NCBI RefSeq assembly: GCF_036689865.1
Contig: NZ_JBAHUQ010000020.1
Location: 1 to 64,000 of the forward strand
Reading direction: 5' to 3'
From: Magnetococcus sp. PR-3
GTDB taxonomy: Bacteria; Pseudomonadota; Magnetococcia; Magnetococcales; Magnetococcaceae
Length of the DNA stretch: 64,000 bases
Positions 8,361 through 18,084 of this stretch are shown one piece after another (position 1 is the stretch's first letter; each line of letters opens with the position of its first letter). The translations under genes and the position numbers were made by a program. The notes beneath the pieces are model-generated. The model was given only the letters and a program-made list of their open reading frames with translations, was not told where the DNA came from and made no database searches.

Positions 8361-8899
8361 AAAGGGTTCGATCCTCGGGGTTTTAAGCAGATACGTTTAA
8401 AAAATAGATAAAAACAGCATCGAGCGTCATTGTTAGCTTGCGCCAGCACGGGGAGTGGGTGAGAATGCGCTGCAACAAATCTCTTTCTCTTTTTTGTCAT
8501 AGCCGTTGGTTATGCGTTTATATCGAGGAGAGATCGCCAGTCGTTCTCCTCTTTAGTTAGCTGGAAAGTGATGAAGAGAAATACTGGAATTCATAGAGAT
8601 ACACGTTTTCCCAAAACTCCTTCTCCCGGGTTGAAATTTTTATAGGAGAGGAGTGAGAGGTATGGGGTATGGAACTCACAAGAGTATACCATCATCGCTC
8701 CACCCACTCTCGGCATGAAGGGACTTCCCCTTGGCCATGCCTACTTCCCATGATCTTAGAAATATGTCCAATAAGTACATACCATAACGTTGCGAAACAC
8801 AGCGACTTGTTGTGGATGGTAAAAGCAGCTTAAAATAGACCACAACCTAAGTGACACAGAGTTTTTCTGTGTCAGCCATTGTCTGTTAACGGAGCGGTT
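8361..8899 (+). promoter_or_regulatory. Hairpin-rich leader of the PhoB/PhoR-like operon
   Basis: Several stems precede the regulator: GAGGAGA/TCTCCTC (8525-8531 with 8545-8551); GGTAT-GGA-ACTC with GAGT-ATACC (8666-8690); GGCATGAAGGG folding onto CCCTT and CATGCC (8712-8741); and a perfect 9-bp inverted repeat TGACACAGA/TCTGTGTCA (8852-8860 with 8866-8874), 25 bases before the start codon. No reading frame in this 540-base stretch looks real. The last repeat is well placed as an operator or a translation-controlling hairpin. Confidence 0.5.
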
Positions 8900-9610
8900 A
8901 TGTCTGTCAACATTCTCATTGTCGAAGACGAGCGGGACCTGGCCAACACGCTGGAATATAGCCTTAAACAGGAAGGGTTTAATGCACGTGTCGCCCTGAC
9001 TGGTGAGGAGGGTATGCGTATCGCCACAGTTGAACGCTGGCCAGATCTGGTTCTGTTAGATCTCATGTTACCTGGGGTCTCAGGAATTGAGGTTTGCCGC
9101 CGTATGCGTGAGGAGGAAGGTACCCGGACAATGCCGGTTATCATGCTTACCGCACGTGGAGAAGAAATTGATAAGGTAATGGGCTTTGAGGCTGGGGCGG
9201 ATGATTATGTCGTCAAGCCTTTCAAGGTTAGGGAGCTGGTGCTGCGTATTCGCGCTATTTTACGCCGGGTACAGCCCGAACAAGAAGAGAGTGCATCGCT
9301 GGTCACCTTTGGCCGGTTAAAGGTGGATCTGGAAGGGCACCGTGTCTGGGTTGATGAGGAAGAGAGCAACCTTACAGCCATGGAGTTTAAGCTACTTACA
9401 ACCTTCTTGGCGCGTAAGGGGCGGGTACAAAACCGAGATACCCTGCTGAACGATGTCTGGGGGGTTAATGCCTTTGTGCAAACCCGTACGGTGGATGCAC
9501 ACGTTAAACGATTGCGGGAAAAACTGGGTCCTGCGGGTAAGTATATGGAGACCATTCGGGGTGTCGGATATCGCTTCCGTGATCGGCCTGATGGAGATGA
9601 GATGTCGTGA
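8900..9610 (+). CDS. OmpR/PhoB-family response regulator
   Basis: The 236-residue protein starts at the ATG at 8900 behind GGAG; a TTG in frame at 8879 lies in the inverted repeat and is less likely. The receiver domain (1-120) carries the acidic pair in VEDERD, the phospho-acceptor aspartate in LVLLDLMLPG and lysine in VVKPF. The winged-helix DNA-binding domain (about 130-230) has LTAMEFKLLTTFLARKG and the recognition segment TVDAHVKRLREKL. The stop overlaps the GTG of the kinase gene, so the two form a two-component operon. Sequence style is closest to PhoB, but phosphate control is not demonstrated by anything nearby. Confidence 0.92.
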   Translation: MSVNILIVEDERDLANTLEYSLKQEGFNARVALTGEEGMRIATVERWPDLVLLDLMLPGVSGIEVCRRMREEEGTRTMPVIMLTARGEEIDKVMGFEAGADDYVVKPFKVRELVLRIRAILRRVQPEQEESASLVTFGRLKVDLEGHRVWVDEEESNLTAMEFKLLTTFLARKGRVQNRDTLLNDVWGVNAFVQTRTVDAHVKRLREKLGPAGKYMETIRGVGYRFRDRPDGDEMS

Positions 9611-11499
9611 CCTTTGGTATTCGCGGCAAGCTGTTTTTAGTCTCTTTTGTCCTGATCCTACTGGTTGGTGCATCGGTAGGCCTGTTGTTGGAACTGGCTT
9701 TAGGTAACTGGTTGCAGGCGCAGATCCGTGGGGAGCTGGAAAATTATGCCCGGCTGGGTGTAACCGCAATGGCCGAAGACCGCCCTGACTATTCTATGAC
9801 AGATCTGGATAGGCTGGCCGACAAGCTTGGGCGTTTGACCCGTGCCCGGGTTACGATTGTTGATATTGATGGTCGGGTCATGGGGGATGCCCGTGTGGCC
9901 CTGGCTGCTTTGCCGGGGTTGGATAACCATGGGGATCGTCCAGAAATTCTACAAGCCCATAAAGGGGGGCATGGCGCCTCTATTCGATACTCCAGTACTC
10001 TGAAAAAAGAGATGTTCTATGTGGCGCTGCCCTTTCAGTTAAAGGATGGGCAGATGGGGGTTGTGCGAATTGCAAAACCCATGGCACAGCTCAGCCCGAT
10101 CCGTAATCGCCTGAGAATGATGTTGGGGTTTGCGGCTATTTTGGCTGTTTTGGCCGCGATGGGGGTGAGCGCCCTGGCTGCCCACTACAGTACCCGCCGG
10201 TTCCGAAAACTCATGGCTCAGGTGCATGCGATCTCTAGTGAAGCGCTGAGTAGCCCTAATTTAATTGAGTTGCAACCCGGTGATGAATTGGGCTTGTTGG
10301 GGGCCTCTTTCCGTAGCATGGCTATGGAGTTGCGCAGAAATGTTTCATCGGTTACGCGAGAGAGACGTTTGCTGCAGGGGGTGTTGCATGGCATGGCGGA
10401 TGGCCTTTTAGTGGTGGATGATCAAGGTCATGTGGTCATGAGCAACCCCGTTGCTGAGACGTTGCTCGGGGTTGGTGATGAACATGTTGGAGAGTCACTA
10501 CAACGTATTTTGAGTCGTGAAATTTATGAGCAGCTCACTCAGGTCTTGCAGATGGAGCTCTACATTCCTGGGAGTGTTGAGCTGGTTCTGACCAGTGATG
10601 ATGAGAGTCGCTATATTCAAGCACAATGGACCCCTATGGATGAAGATCGGGGTTACATTTTGGTTTTTCACGATAATACGATTCTACGTAAACAGGAGCA
10701 GATCCGGCGAGATTTTGTGGCCAATGTTTCCCATGAGCTGCGTACACCCATTAGTATTCTGCAAGCCAATGCAGAGACCCTGTTAAATGGTGCACTGCAT
10801 GATAAAGCCTATGGTGTGCAGTTGGTCACCGCGATCGAACGTCATGCGATCCGCCTATCTCAGATTATTTCCAAACTCTTAGATCTGGCCCGGTTGGAGT
10901 CCAACGAACTTATCTTTAAAAATGAACCGGTCAATATTAGCTCCATCGTTAATAACGTTCAGGAGCATATGCGTCCGTTGGCCAAAGAGAAGAACATCAC
11001 CTTCTGGAGTATGGTTAAGCCTGAAGTGGTTTGCATTGGTGATCGAGAAGCCATTGAAGAGGTCTTAACCAATCTGGTTTCTAATGCGGTGAAGTATATT
11101 CCCGAAGGAGAGCAGATCTCTGTTGCCTGCCAAACCTTAGATGGTATCACTCGGATTGAGGTTAGTGACACAGGAACAGGCATTGACCCAAGCCATCATG
11201 CACGGGTTTTTGAGCGCTTTTATCGGGTGGATAAAGGGCGGTCGAGAGATATGGGGGGGACAGGCTTAGGGCTGTCCATTGTTAAGCAGATGGTCCGCAA
11301 AATGGGTGGGGATGTTGGGTTGGAGTCGGTAGAGCCCCATGGTAGTCGGTTTTGGTTTACTTTGCCTCAAATAGCGGAAGGGCGCACCAGTGAGCGACCA
11401 TCAACAGGGCACCCCGCTATTTTGGCGGATAGCTCCCCTATGGATTTAGCTGGGCATGAAGTGCAGCAGGATTTTCATGTTGCCCGCTCTGATCGGTGA
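9607..11499 (+). CDS. PhoR-like sensor histidine kinase
   Basis: The 630-residue kinase starts with a GTG overlapping the regulator stop (GTGA). Helix 1 spans about 8-30, followed by a 140-residue periplasmic domain, helix 2 at 171-191, a HAMP linker (192-250), a PAS domain (255-365) and HisKA with His376 in VANVSHELRTP. The ATPase domain shows EEVLTNLVSNAVKY, VSDTGTGIDP and GGTGLGLSIVKQM. The C-terminal 40 residues after the ATPase domain are unrelated to the family core. The order HAMP-PAS-HisKA-HATPase and the pairing with a PhoB-type regulator match PhoR/ResE-type kinases. The large periplasmic domain suggests that it senses an external ligand. Confidence 0.92.
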   Translation: MTFGIRGKLFLVSFVLILLVGASVGLLLELALGNWLQAQIRGELENYARLGVTAMAEDRPDYSMTDLDRLADKLGRLTRARVTIVDIDGRVMGDARVALAALPGLDNHGDRPEILQAHKGGHGASIRYSSTLKKEMFYVALPFQLKDGQMGVVRIAKPMAQLSPIRNRLRMMLGFAAILAVLAAMGVSALAAHYSTRRFRKLMAQVHAISSEALSSPNLIELQPGDELGLLGASFRSMAMELRRNVSSVTRERRLLQGVLHGMADGLLVVDDQGHVVMSNPVAETLLGVGDEHVGESLQRILSREIYEQLTQVLQMELYIPGSVELVLTSDDESRYIQAQWTPMDEDRGYILVFHDNTILRKQEQIRRDFVANVSHELRTPISILQANAETLLNGALHDKAYGVQLVTAIERHAIRLSQIISKLLDLARLESNELIFKNEPVNISSIVNNVQEHMRPLAKEKNITFWSMVKPEVVCIGDREAIEEVLTNLVSNAVKYIPEGEQISVACQTLDGITRIEVSDTGTGIDPSHHARVFERFYRVDKGRSRDMGGTGLGLSIVKQMVRKMGGDVGLESVEPHGSRFWFTLPQIAEGRTSERPSTGHPAILADSSPMDLAGHEVQQDFHVARSDR

Positions 11500-11522
11500 T
11501 TTTTTCACAAGATGTGATGCAT

Positions 11523-11556
11523 AAAAAAGCCCCTGTTGATAAACAGGGGCTTTTTT
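11523..11556. terminator. Bidirectional terminator between convergent genes
   Basis: AAAAAAGCCCCTGTT (11523-11537) pairs with AACAGGGGCTTTTTT (11542-11556) around a GATA loop. The T run reaches the stop codon of the convergent UDP-sugar dehydrogenase. Confidence 0.92.
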
Positions 11557-12828
11557 TTAGAGTCGCTGATCACTTTGCTCAGGAGGGTAGAGCGACTTTA
11601 GATCATAGAAAACAGATGTTTCCTTACACAGAGCTTTGATCCAGTCAATGCCTGCTTGTTCAAACTGTCGGTGCGGAACCGCCAGCACCACGGCATCATA
11701 ATCCCCATGTTTTACCTCGGACAGGGTGGTTACCCCGTACTCTTCCTTGGCTTCTTCAGCATTAACCCAGGGATCGTAAATTTCGACTTCAGCCCCATAG
11801 TCACTCAGTTCACGGATGATGTCCACGACACGGGTGTTACGCAAGTCTGGGCAGTTCTCTTTGAATGTTAAGCCGAGAATTAAGATGGTTGAACTGGCCA
11901 CACAGAGATTTTTGCGGGTCATGAGCTTAATGACCTCACTGGCCACATAGGTTCCCATACCATCATTTAGCCGACGACCTGCCAAAATCATTTCGGGATG
12001 GTAGCCGATCTCTTGGGCTTTATGGGTCAGATAATAAGGATCAACACCAATGCAGTGCCCACCAACCAAACCGGGGCGGAAGGGGAGAAAGTTCCATTTG
12101 GTTCCCGCTGCTTTTAGAACCTCTAGGGTATCAATCTCTAAGCGATTAAAAATCAACGCGAGCTCATTGATTAAGGCAATATTGACATCGCGCTGGGTAT
12201 TTTCAATCACCTTAGCTGCTTCTGCCACCCGAATACTGGAGGTAAGGTGTGTTCCAGCTTCAATGATGGCACCATAAAGCTGATCAACCCACTGCGCCAC
12301 TTCAGGTGTGGAGCCGGAGGTTACTTTAATGATGGTTTCAAGCCGGTGTGTTTTATCTCCGGGATTGATGCGTTCTGGACTATAACCGGCAAAGAATTCT
12401 GCATTGTAACTTAAACCGGACTGTCGAGCTAAAATAGGAACACAGACTTCTTCAGTTGCCCCAGGGTAAACGGTGGATTCATAAATGACCACATCCCCTT
12501 TATTCAGGACCTTCCCGACAGCCTCTGAGGCTGAAATTAAAGGGGAAAGATCTGGGCGCTGATAAATATCAATCGGGGTTGGGACTGTAATAATATAGGT
12601 GTTACAGTGCGCAATGTCCTGTAACTCGGCACTGTAGGTTAAGTGCTCAGATTGCGCCAACTCTTCTTGGCTGCACTCTAGCGTGCTGTCTTGCCCATTT
12701 TGCAGCTGGGCGACACGCTCTGTACGTATATCAAAACCTACCGTGGGGTATTTTTTTCCAAATGCCACAGCAAGGGGGAGGCCCACATAGCCCAGGCCAA
12801 TAATGGCAATTTGTGGTGTATGATTCAC
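11557..12828 (-). CDS. UDP-N-acetyl-hexosamine 6-dehydrogenase (TviB/WbpA type)
   Basis: The 423-residue protein is an NAD-dependent nucleotide-sugar dehydrogenase that oxidises C6 of a UDP-sugar to the uronic acid. It starts with GTG behind AGGTGA. The Rossmann motif is [16 protein letters not shown], the middle domain has [11 protein letters not shown], and the catalytic cysteine lies in [13 protein letters not shown]. The C-terminal UDP-binding domain includes [16 protein letters not shown]. These features favour the Vi-antigen TviB/WbpA branch acting on UDP-GlcNAc or UDP-GalNAc over UDP-glucose dehydrogenases, but the exact sugar is inferred. The divergent Gfo/Idh/MocA oxidoreductase could act on the product, as WbpB does with WbpA in Pseudomonas O-antigen synthesis. 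Confidence 0.9.
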   Translation of the reverse strand: MNHTPQIAIIGLGYVGLPLAVAFGKKYPTVGFDIRTERVAQLQNGQDSTLECSQEELAQSEHLTYSAELQDIAHCNTYIITVPTPIDIYQRPDLSPLISASEAVGKVLNKGDVVIYESTVYPGATEEVCVPILARQSGLSYNAEFFAGYSPERINPGDKTHRLETIIKVTSGSTPEVAQWVDQLYGAIIEAGTHLTSSIRVAEAAKVIENTQRDVNIALINELALIFNRLEIDTLEVLKAAGTKWNFLPFRPGLVGGHCIGVDPYYLTHKAQEIGYHPEMILAGRRLNDGMGTYVASEVIKLMTRKNLCVASSTILILGLTFKENCPDLRNTRVVDIIRELSDYGAEVEIYDPWVNAEEAKEEYGVTTLSEVKHGDYDAVVLAVPHRQFEQAGIDWIKALCKETSVFYDLKSLYPPEQSDQRL

Positions 12829-13091
12829 AGTTCACCTGTTTTTTTTGTTAAAAAACGATACTTTGCGATCTTAATGCCGACCAGATTCATGTTATCCTAT
12901 TTTCTAGGTAAAATAAGCTGGTCCTGTTGAGAAGGCATACTATGCAGGTTCCAAGCCTACCTGCACCAGTAGAAAAAAGTCTGTTCCAAAAATGTTATAA
13001 AAGCATCATTAAGCTGTAAAACCAGTTCGGCATGCTCACAGTAAAAGGTGTATCTCTTTATCTGCTACAGGTCTAAGGAGTGACAGCGATT
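12829..13091. other. Divergent promoter region
   Basis: About 260 bases separate the start of the UDP-sugar dehydrogenase (minus) from the oxidoreductase (plus). It is AT-rich and holds no frame. Both promoters must lie here, but I cannot assign them securely. Confidence 0.4.
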
Positions 13092-14081
13092 ATGACGATG
13101 GGTGTGGGTCTTATCGGTTTTGGTCCTTGGGGTGAGGTGCTCTTAAAAGAGGTCACCGCTCATCCTGCTTTTTCTATGGCTGCTGTACATGATCGCAATA
13201 CGGCTCATCAGCAGAAGCTACAAGAGATGGGGCAGGCGGATTTATTGTTGGAGAGTGCCCAGGCATTAATTCAACACCCTAAGGTGGATTTAGTCCTGGT
13301 GGCCACCCAGGTTAGTGAGCATGCCAATCTGGTTTTTCAGGCTTTAGCTGCTGGTCGGCATGTGTGGGTAGAAAAGCCGATCTGTGAGCACAGAACAGAA
13401 GCCAAGGCGATGCGAATACAGGCAAAAAAAGAGCAACGGGTTCTTTTCGTTGATCATACCCAGCTCTACTGTCCTGGTTTTGATCGTGTACGCCAAATGG
13501 TGCGGGATGGTGCGTTGGGGCGTGTTCGGCAGGTACGTACTTGGCGGGCAAACTTTGGTCGCTTTGCCAAGGATTCGGATGTCCTGGGTGAGCTGTTATA
13601 CCATGATATCTACTTGGTTCAGTCCTTATTTCCCAAGGTAGAGTTGCTGCGTCTGTCAAGTTCTGGCAGTGATTTGATGATTCATGGACAATGGGATACC
13701 GTGAATGTCTCTGTCATGCTGGCAAACGGCGTCATGGTGGATATGATGGCCAGCCAAACGCACCCAGAAAAATCGCGAAGTATGACTATTTTGGGTGAGA
13801 AGGGTGGCTTGGTCTGGGAAGATTCCCCCCATTCAGAGATCCGTGTTTACCGACATCAGGTTGAGCAGCTGGCGCATGGGGATCGTTTGCAGGTTCTTCG
13901 GGATAAGGAACCCCTTTGTATCGACCCGCCATCAACACCTTCCCCCATACAGCGGGCCCTTGATCATCTACTTACCTGTATCCAGCGTGGTGAGCAGCCT
14001 GATTCAGGCGTGCCAGAAGCTGTTGAGGTCCTAAACTGGATGCGTCGCATACGGGGTACCTGTGCTCATAGTGGCTTTTGA
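13092..14081 (+). CDS. Gfo/Idh/MocA-family NAD(P)-dependent oxidoreductase
   Basis: I chose the ATG at 13092 with AAGGAG eleven bases upstream; a GTG at 13080 overlaps that site. The 329-residue protein has the N-terminal Rossmann motif GLIGFGPWGEVLLKE, the family motif HVWVEKPIC (lysine in the EKP signature) and a C-terminal beta-sheet domain with GELLYHDIYLVQSLF in the place of the usual catalytic histidine segment. The family oxidises or reduces sugars and nucleotide sugars, including the WbpB step on UDP-N-acetylglucosaminuronate. Its position divergent from a TviB/WbpA-like dehydrogenase supports a role in surface polysaccharide precursors. The substrate is not readable from sequence. 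Confidence 0.85.
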   Translation: MTMGVGLIGFGPWGEVLLKEVTAHPAFSMAAVHDRNTAHQQKLQEMGQADLLLESAQALIQHPKVDLVLVATQVSEHANLVFQALAAGRHVWVEKPICEHRTEAKAMRIQAKKEQRVLFVDHTQLYCPGFDRVRQMVRDGALGRVRQVRTWRANFGRFAKDSDVLGELLYHDIYLVQSLFPKVELLRLSSSGSDLMIHGQWDTVNVSVMLANGVMVDMMASQTHPEKSRSMTILGEKGGLVWEDSPHSEIRVYRHQVEQLAHGDRLQVLRDKEPLCIDPPSTPSPIQRALDHLLTCIQRGEQPDSGVPEAVEVLNWMRRIRGTCAHSGF

Positions 14082-14125
14082 TGTTGTATCATGGCATGCA
14101 GGTCATCATGGCGCTCTCTTTCTCT

Positions 14126-14145
14126 AAAAAAGAGACCTCTTTTTG
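14126..14145 (+). terminator. Weak A/T-rich terminator after the oxidoreductase
   Basis: AAAAAGAG (14127-14134) faces CTCTTTTT (14137-14144) with a tight loop and a short T run. The stem is AT-rich and may be inefficient. Confidence 0.4.
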
Positions 14146-14285
14146 TCTTATATTCAAAACAATCCTTTCCCGGCTAGAGCAGTTCCATTACGCTTGATCC
14201 TAATCAGGTGACAACCCCTCGCGAAGGGGTACCATGTGATGCTTATGATGTGGCATAAATCACTGCTTTAACAAGATTGGTCTGT
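14146..14285 (+). promoter_or_regulatory. Leader of the molybdenum cofactor operon
   Basis: The leader holds a clear stem ACCCCT/AGGGGT (14214-14219 with 14225-14230, loop CGCGA) and a smaller TGAT/ATCA stem just before it. Its position before Moco genes invites comparison with the Moco RNA motif, but I cannot align it to that consensus, so I call it only a structured leader. Confidence 0.35.
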
Positions 14286-15368
14286 ATGGATAAGATACGT
14301 ATTCAAAAAGAGGACTTTTCTGTCCAAAATGAGGTGGATGCCCTGTTAACCGCCAATCCAAAAATTGGTGGCGTGGTGACCTTTATAGGAACCGTTCGGG
14401 ATTTTACTTCATCGGATGCCGTTACGGCGCTAGAGCTGGAGCACTATCCTGGAATGACCGAACGGGAGTTGGAGCGTATTGTCGCTGCAGCCCATACCCG
14501 TTTCCCTGTTGAAACCATTCAGGTGATTCACCGGGTGGGTTATCTGGAAGTTGGTCAGAATATTGTGTTGGTGGTTGCTGCAGGTTCACACCGTGCAGAA
14601 GCGTTTGATGCGTGTCGTTATGTCATAGACCATTTAAAAGTCCGCGCCACTTTATGGAAAAAAGAGATCACCCCTGACGGTGCCCATTGGGTCGAGAGCT
14701 GTCCTGGTTGTGAAGCTGCAGCCAGTCAATGGGAAGACCTTAAAAAAGAGACACACCACACCCATGCAGTTGAAGCAATAGCGGAACAAGCACATAGCCA
14801 TGCTCACCATGGGCACAGCCATGACTCAGGCCATCATCACGCACATGACCATGCACATGATCATCGTGACCATGGTCCAGGGGTTGCCTCCTGGCCAGGT
14901 TTGCGGGTGGGGATTATCACACTCTCGGATAGCCGAACCTTGGCCAATGATAAAAGTGGCGATGCTTTGGAAGGGGCTGTGCTGAGCTATGGCGGACGTA
15001 TGGTCAAACGGCATTTAATGGCGGATGACCAGGAGAAGCTGGCAAGCTGTTTGACCCAATGGGCTGACCATGAGGGTGTTGATGTCATTCTCACCACTGG
15101 TGGAACGGGGCCCAGCCCGAGAGATATCACACCGGAAGCCACACGTCAGGTGTGTGACCGGGAGCTTCCAGGGTTTGCTGAGCTTATTCGTATTGCAGGG
15201 TTGGAACAGACCCGAAATGCCGTTTTTACCCGTGGTGTTACGGCATATCGTGGTCTTACCTTGGTGGTCAACTTGCCAGGGAGTACCCGTGGAGCTCTAC
15301 ACAGTTTGGAAGCTATTGCTGATCTGGTACCCCATGCCTTGAGAATGGCTGCGGGTGCAGGCCACTAA
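14286..15368 (+). CDS. MoaE-MoaB/MogA fusion with histidine-rich linker
   Basis: This 360-residue protein joins two molybdopterin enzymes. Residues 1-150 are MoaE, the large subunit of molybdopterin synthase (GGVVTFIGTVRDF; HLKVRATLWKKE with the catalytic lysine). Residues about 205-355 are the MoaB/MogA adenylyltransferase domain that activates molybdopterin with ATP (TLSDSRT, TTGGTGPSPRD, NLPGSTRGA). Between them, about residues 157-196, lies a linker with 17 histidines in 40 residues plus Asp and Ser, a likely metal-binding segment. The ATG at 14286 is used; a TTG three codons upstream is the alternative, and neither has a strong ribosome-binding site. moeA follows 20 bp downstream in an apparent operon. 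No moaD is present in this window. Confidence 0.92.
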   Translation: MDKIRIQKEDFSVQNEVDALLTANPKIGGVVTFIGTVRDFTSSDAVTALELEHYPGMTERELERIVAAAHTRFPVETIQVIHRVGYLEVGQNIVLVVAAGSHRAEAFDACRYVIDHLKVRATLWKKEITPDGAHWVESCPGCEAAASQWEDLKKETHHTHAVEAIAEQAHSHAHHGHSHDSGHHHAHDHAHDHRDHGPGVASWPGLRVGIITLSDSRTLANDKSGDALEGAVLSYGGRMVKRHLMADDQEKLASCLTQWADHEGVDVILTTGGTGPSPRDITPEATRQVCDRELPGFAELIRIAGLEQTRNAVFTRGVTAYRGLTLVVNLPGSTRGALHSLEAIADLVPHALRMAAGAGH

Positions 15369-15388
15369 TTCAGTTAGAGGAACGTTGA

Positions 15389-16594
15389 ATGATCCCCTTC
15401 GAAGAGGCTAGGGCTCGGGTTCTGGCAAGTATCACCCCCATAACAGCGACTGTTGTCATTCCCGTACACGACGCACTGGGACGGGTGATGGCGAAAGATG
15501 TACAAGCTTCTTTTCCCGTGCCCAACCATGATAACTCGGCCATGGATGGGTATGGCATTCGTCATGCGGATCTTAAGGATGAGGGTTCTGTCACCTTGCA
15601 TGTGTGCGCAGACCTGCCTGCGGGTGACCGAATTACTGACCCTATTCAGTCTGGGCAGGCGGTGCGTATTATGACGGGCGCACCCATACCACCAGGTGTG
15701 GATTGTGTGGTTATGCAAGAGGTTGTGGCGCGGGATGGTGATCATGTTGCCATACCCGCTGGGCAAGCTTTGAAACAGAACATTCGCCCTGCTGGTGAAG
15801 ATATTGCCCAGGGTAGCACCTATTTAAAGCAAGGGGTGCGGTTAACACCGGCCCACTTGGGGTTGCTCACATCCATGGGGCAGGCCAGTGTGGAAGTGAT
15901 GGTACGGCCACGGGTTGCTGTATTGAGTACGGGCAATGAAGTGGTCCATGCGGGTAACCCCTTACTACCGGGTCAGGTCTACGATAGCAACCGAACAACA
16001 CTGCTCACAGCCTTGCAAGCGTTGGGTGTGGAGGTCATTGATCTTGGGTTGGTGGGGGATGACCGGGATGCTATCCGATCTGCGCTGGAGCAAGGTGGTC
16101 AGCAGGCCGATGCGGTGATCAGCTCCGGGGGTGTTTCGGTTGGGGATTATGATCTGGTAAAAGCGGTACTTAAAGAGCTGGGGCAGATTGATTTTTGGAA
16201 AGTTAATATGAAGCCCGGTAAACCCCAAGCCTATGGTGCGCTGGGTGATGCGCGCTTTTTTGGTCTTCCGGGTAACCCTGTTTCTGCCTTAGCGGTCTTT
16301 CTTTTGATCGTACGTCCTGCTTTGTTGAAAATGATGGGGATTGAGAGCGATATACCGCCGCTGCTTAAATTACCCCTGAGTGGTGGCGGCTTAAAGAAAA
16401 AGAATGGCCGTATGGATTTCCAGCGTGGGGTTATCCAGTATGATGCTGATCGTCCTTCTGTCTGCTCTACTGGACGTCAGGGATCGGGCATTTTATCGAG
16501 CATGGCCGCGGCAGACAGTTTTATTATTTTGCCTGCCGAACCTGTTGATTATGCCGATGGTGACCTGGTTACTGTTCAACGCATCGACTACTGA
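15389..16594 (+). CDS. moeA: Molybdopterin molybdenumtransferase MoeA
   Basis: The 401-residue protein inserts molybdate into adenylylated molybdopterin. Visible signatures are NHDNSAMDGYGI near the N terminus, RIMTGAPIPPGVD, the MPT-binding VLSTGNEVV, SSGGVSVGDYD and GLPGNPVSALAVF. The length matches bacterial MoeA (about 400-410). A GAGGAA ribosome-binding site precedes the ATG. It is the second gene of the Moco operon and is followed nine bases later by moaC. It would act directly after the MoaB/MogA half of the upstream fusion. Confidence 0.96.
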   Translation: MIPFEEARARVLASITPITATVVIPVHDALGRVMAKDVQASFPVPNHDNSAMDGYGIRHADLKDEGSVTLHVCADLPAGDRITDPIQSGQAVRIMTGAPIPPGVDCVVMQEVVARDGDHVAIPAGQALKQNIRPAGEDIAQGSTYLKQGVRLTPAHLGLLTSMGQASVEVMVRPRVAVLSTGNEVVHAGNPLLPGQVYDSNRTTLLTALQALGVEVIDLGLVGDDRDAIRSALEQGGQQADAVISSGGVSVGDYDLVKAVLKELGQIDFWKVNMKPGKPQAYGALGDARFFGLPGNPVSALAVFLLIVRPALLKMMGIESDIPPLLKLPLSGGGLKKKNGRMDFQRGVIQYDADRPSVCSTGRQGSGILSSMAAADSFIILPAEPVDYADGDLVTVQRIDY

Positions 16595-16603
16595 GGATAT
16601 GTC

Positions 16604-17089
16604 ATGGGAAACTTAACCCATTTTGATGAAAATGGCGCCTCCTGCATGGTGGATGTGACAGAAAAAACGGCGACGGAACGTATTGCCTTAGCCGCGGGTC
16701 AAATTAGCATGCGCCCTGAGACGTTGGCCCGTATTCTCCGTAAGGGGTTTGAAAAGGGTGATGTGCTGGAAGTCGCACGCTTAGCAGGGATTATGGCCGC
16801 AAAAAAGGTAGATGGACTCATTCCGCTCTGCCATCAAATCAATTTAACCTCTGTCAAAATTGGTTTTGAACCAGATGAAACCAATAACTGTGTTGAGATC
16901 CAAGCACGGGTCAAGTGTACGGCACCAACTGGGGTTGAAATGGAGGCGTTAACCGCCGTTAGTGTGGCTGCCCTGACCATTTATGATATGTGTAAGGCCA
17001 TGGATCGGGAGATGGAGATTGGTGCTGTTCGGCTACTTGAAAAGTCCGGTGGACGTAGTGGCCATTTTATTCGTGATGCTGAGGGTTAA
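16604..17089 (+). CDS. moaC: Cyclic pyranopterin monophosphate synthase MoaC
   Basis: The 161-residue protein converts the MoaA product (3',8-cyclo-GTP) into cyclic pyranopterin monophosphate. Diagnostic motifs include [45 protein letters not shown] and [11 protein letters not shown], with the active-site lysine in KSGGRSG. The length is normal. It starts nine bases after moeA with a GAGGAT ribosome-binding site and lies eleven bases before moaA, so the two genes for the first pathway step are adjacent and co-transcribed. Confidence 0.97.
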   Translation: MGNLTHFDENGASCMVDVTEKTATERIALAAGQISMRPETLARILRKGFEKGDVLEVARLAGIMAAKKVDGLIPLCHQINLTSVKIGFEPDETNNCVEIQARVKCTAPTGVEMEALTAVSVAALTIYDMCKAMDREMEIGAVRLLEKSGGRSGHFIRDAEG

Positions 17090-17100
17090 AGGTAAAGATT

Positions 17101-18081
17101 ATGCCGCTGGTGGATCGTTATAACCGCACCATCTCTTATCTACGGGTATCGGTCAGTGAGCAGTGCAACATGCGCTGTAACTACTGCCGCGTGCCTGATC
17201 AAGAGACTCAGGTGCGTGACCAGTGGCTTAGTTTTGCTGAGCTGACCCGGTTACTTGGCCGTTTTGCCCATTTAGGGATTGGGCGTTTTCGTCTGACCGG
17301 GGGGGAACCCTTGGTCCGTAAAGATCTTTCTCAACTGGTGGAAAACCTTAATCTTCTGCCCGGTATTGAAGAGATCTCGCTCTCGACCAATGGTTTACTG
17401 CTACCGCGCTTTGCAAAAGATCTTAAGCGTGCAGGTATTGGCCGTGTCAATATCTCTTTGGATAGTTTAGACCCCCAAGGGTTTCAGAAAATCTGTGGGG
17501 ATGTGGGCACCCCAGATGAGGTTAAAGCAGGTATTTTAGCGGCTGTAGAGGCTGGGCTGACACCTGTTAAAGTCAACATGGTCGTGATGGGAGGGGTCAA
17601 TGATCATGAGATCCCTAACATGGTCGCTTTTGCCAGAGAGTATGGGTTGGTTTTGCGTTTTATTGAGACCATGCCCATTGGTGAAGCGGGTCAGCAGGTC
17701 ATGGGTAGCTATCTATCCAGTGAAGAGATATTAGAGCGGGTAGCTCTGGCCGTTGGTGCGAAGGACCTTATTCCCGTAACGGGCTTTAAAGGGCCTGGAC
17801 CAGCCCGTTACTACCGTATTGGGGACGCTGAGGTTGGTGTTATTTCAGCGATGTCTCAGCATTTTTGTGAGACCTGTAACCGTATGCGTCTAACCGCAGA
17901 TGGTCAATTGGTTCTCTGCTTGGGGCAGCATGATCGTGTGGATCTAAAAACACCTCTGCGTCAGGAGGTTAGCGATGAAGAGCTTGATCGTTTGATCTTG
18001 GCTGCAGTTGATGCCAAACCCAAAGCACATGATTTTATGGATTCAGCCTCTCCCCATGCCATGACCTCACTGGGGGGGTGA
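17101..18081 (+). CDS. moaA: GTP 3',8-cyclase MoaA (radical SAM)
   Basis: The 326-residue protein catalyses the first step of molybdenum cofactor synthesis. The radical SAM cluster site is CNMRCNYC (about residues 20-27), followed by [13 protein letters not shown] and SLSTNGLLL. The second 4Fe-4S cluster is built from [10 protein letters not shown] and a third cysteine in LVLCL. The chain ends in GG, the C-terminal motif that MoaA inserts into its own active site. An AAAGG ribosome-binding site precedes the ATG. It is the last gene of the operon and ends four bases from the convergent moeB stop, with no terminator visible between them. Confidence 0.97.
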   Translation: MPLVDRYNRTISYLRVSVSEQCNMRCNYCRVPDQETQVRDQWLSFAELTRLLGRFAHLGIGRFRLTGGEPLVRKDLSQLVENLNLLPGIEEISLSTNGLLLPRFAKDLKRAGIGRVNISLDSLDPQGFQKICGDVGTPDEVKAGILAAVEAGLTPVKVNMVVMGGVNDHEIPNMVAFAREYGLVLRFIETMPIGEAGQQVMGSYLSSEEILERVALAVGAKDLIPVTGFKGPGPARYYRIGDAEVGVISAMSQHFCETCNRMRLTADGQLVLCLGQHDRVDLKTPLRQEVSDEELDRLILAAVDAKPKAHDFMDSASPHAMTSLGG

Positions 18082-18084
18082 GGG

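Noticed and set aside
14146-14285. Molybdenum cofactor riboswitch
   Set aside because: The position is right, but the hairpins do not fit the Moco motif as I know it; kept only as a structured leader.
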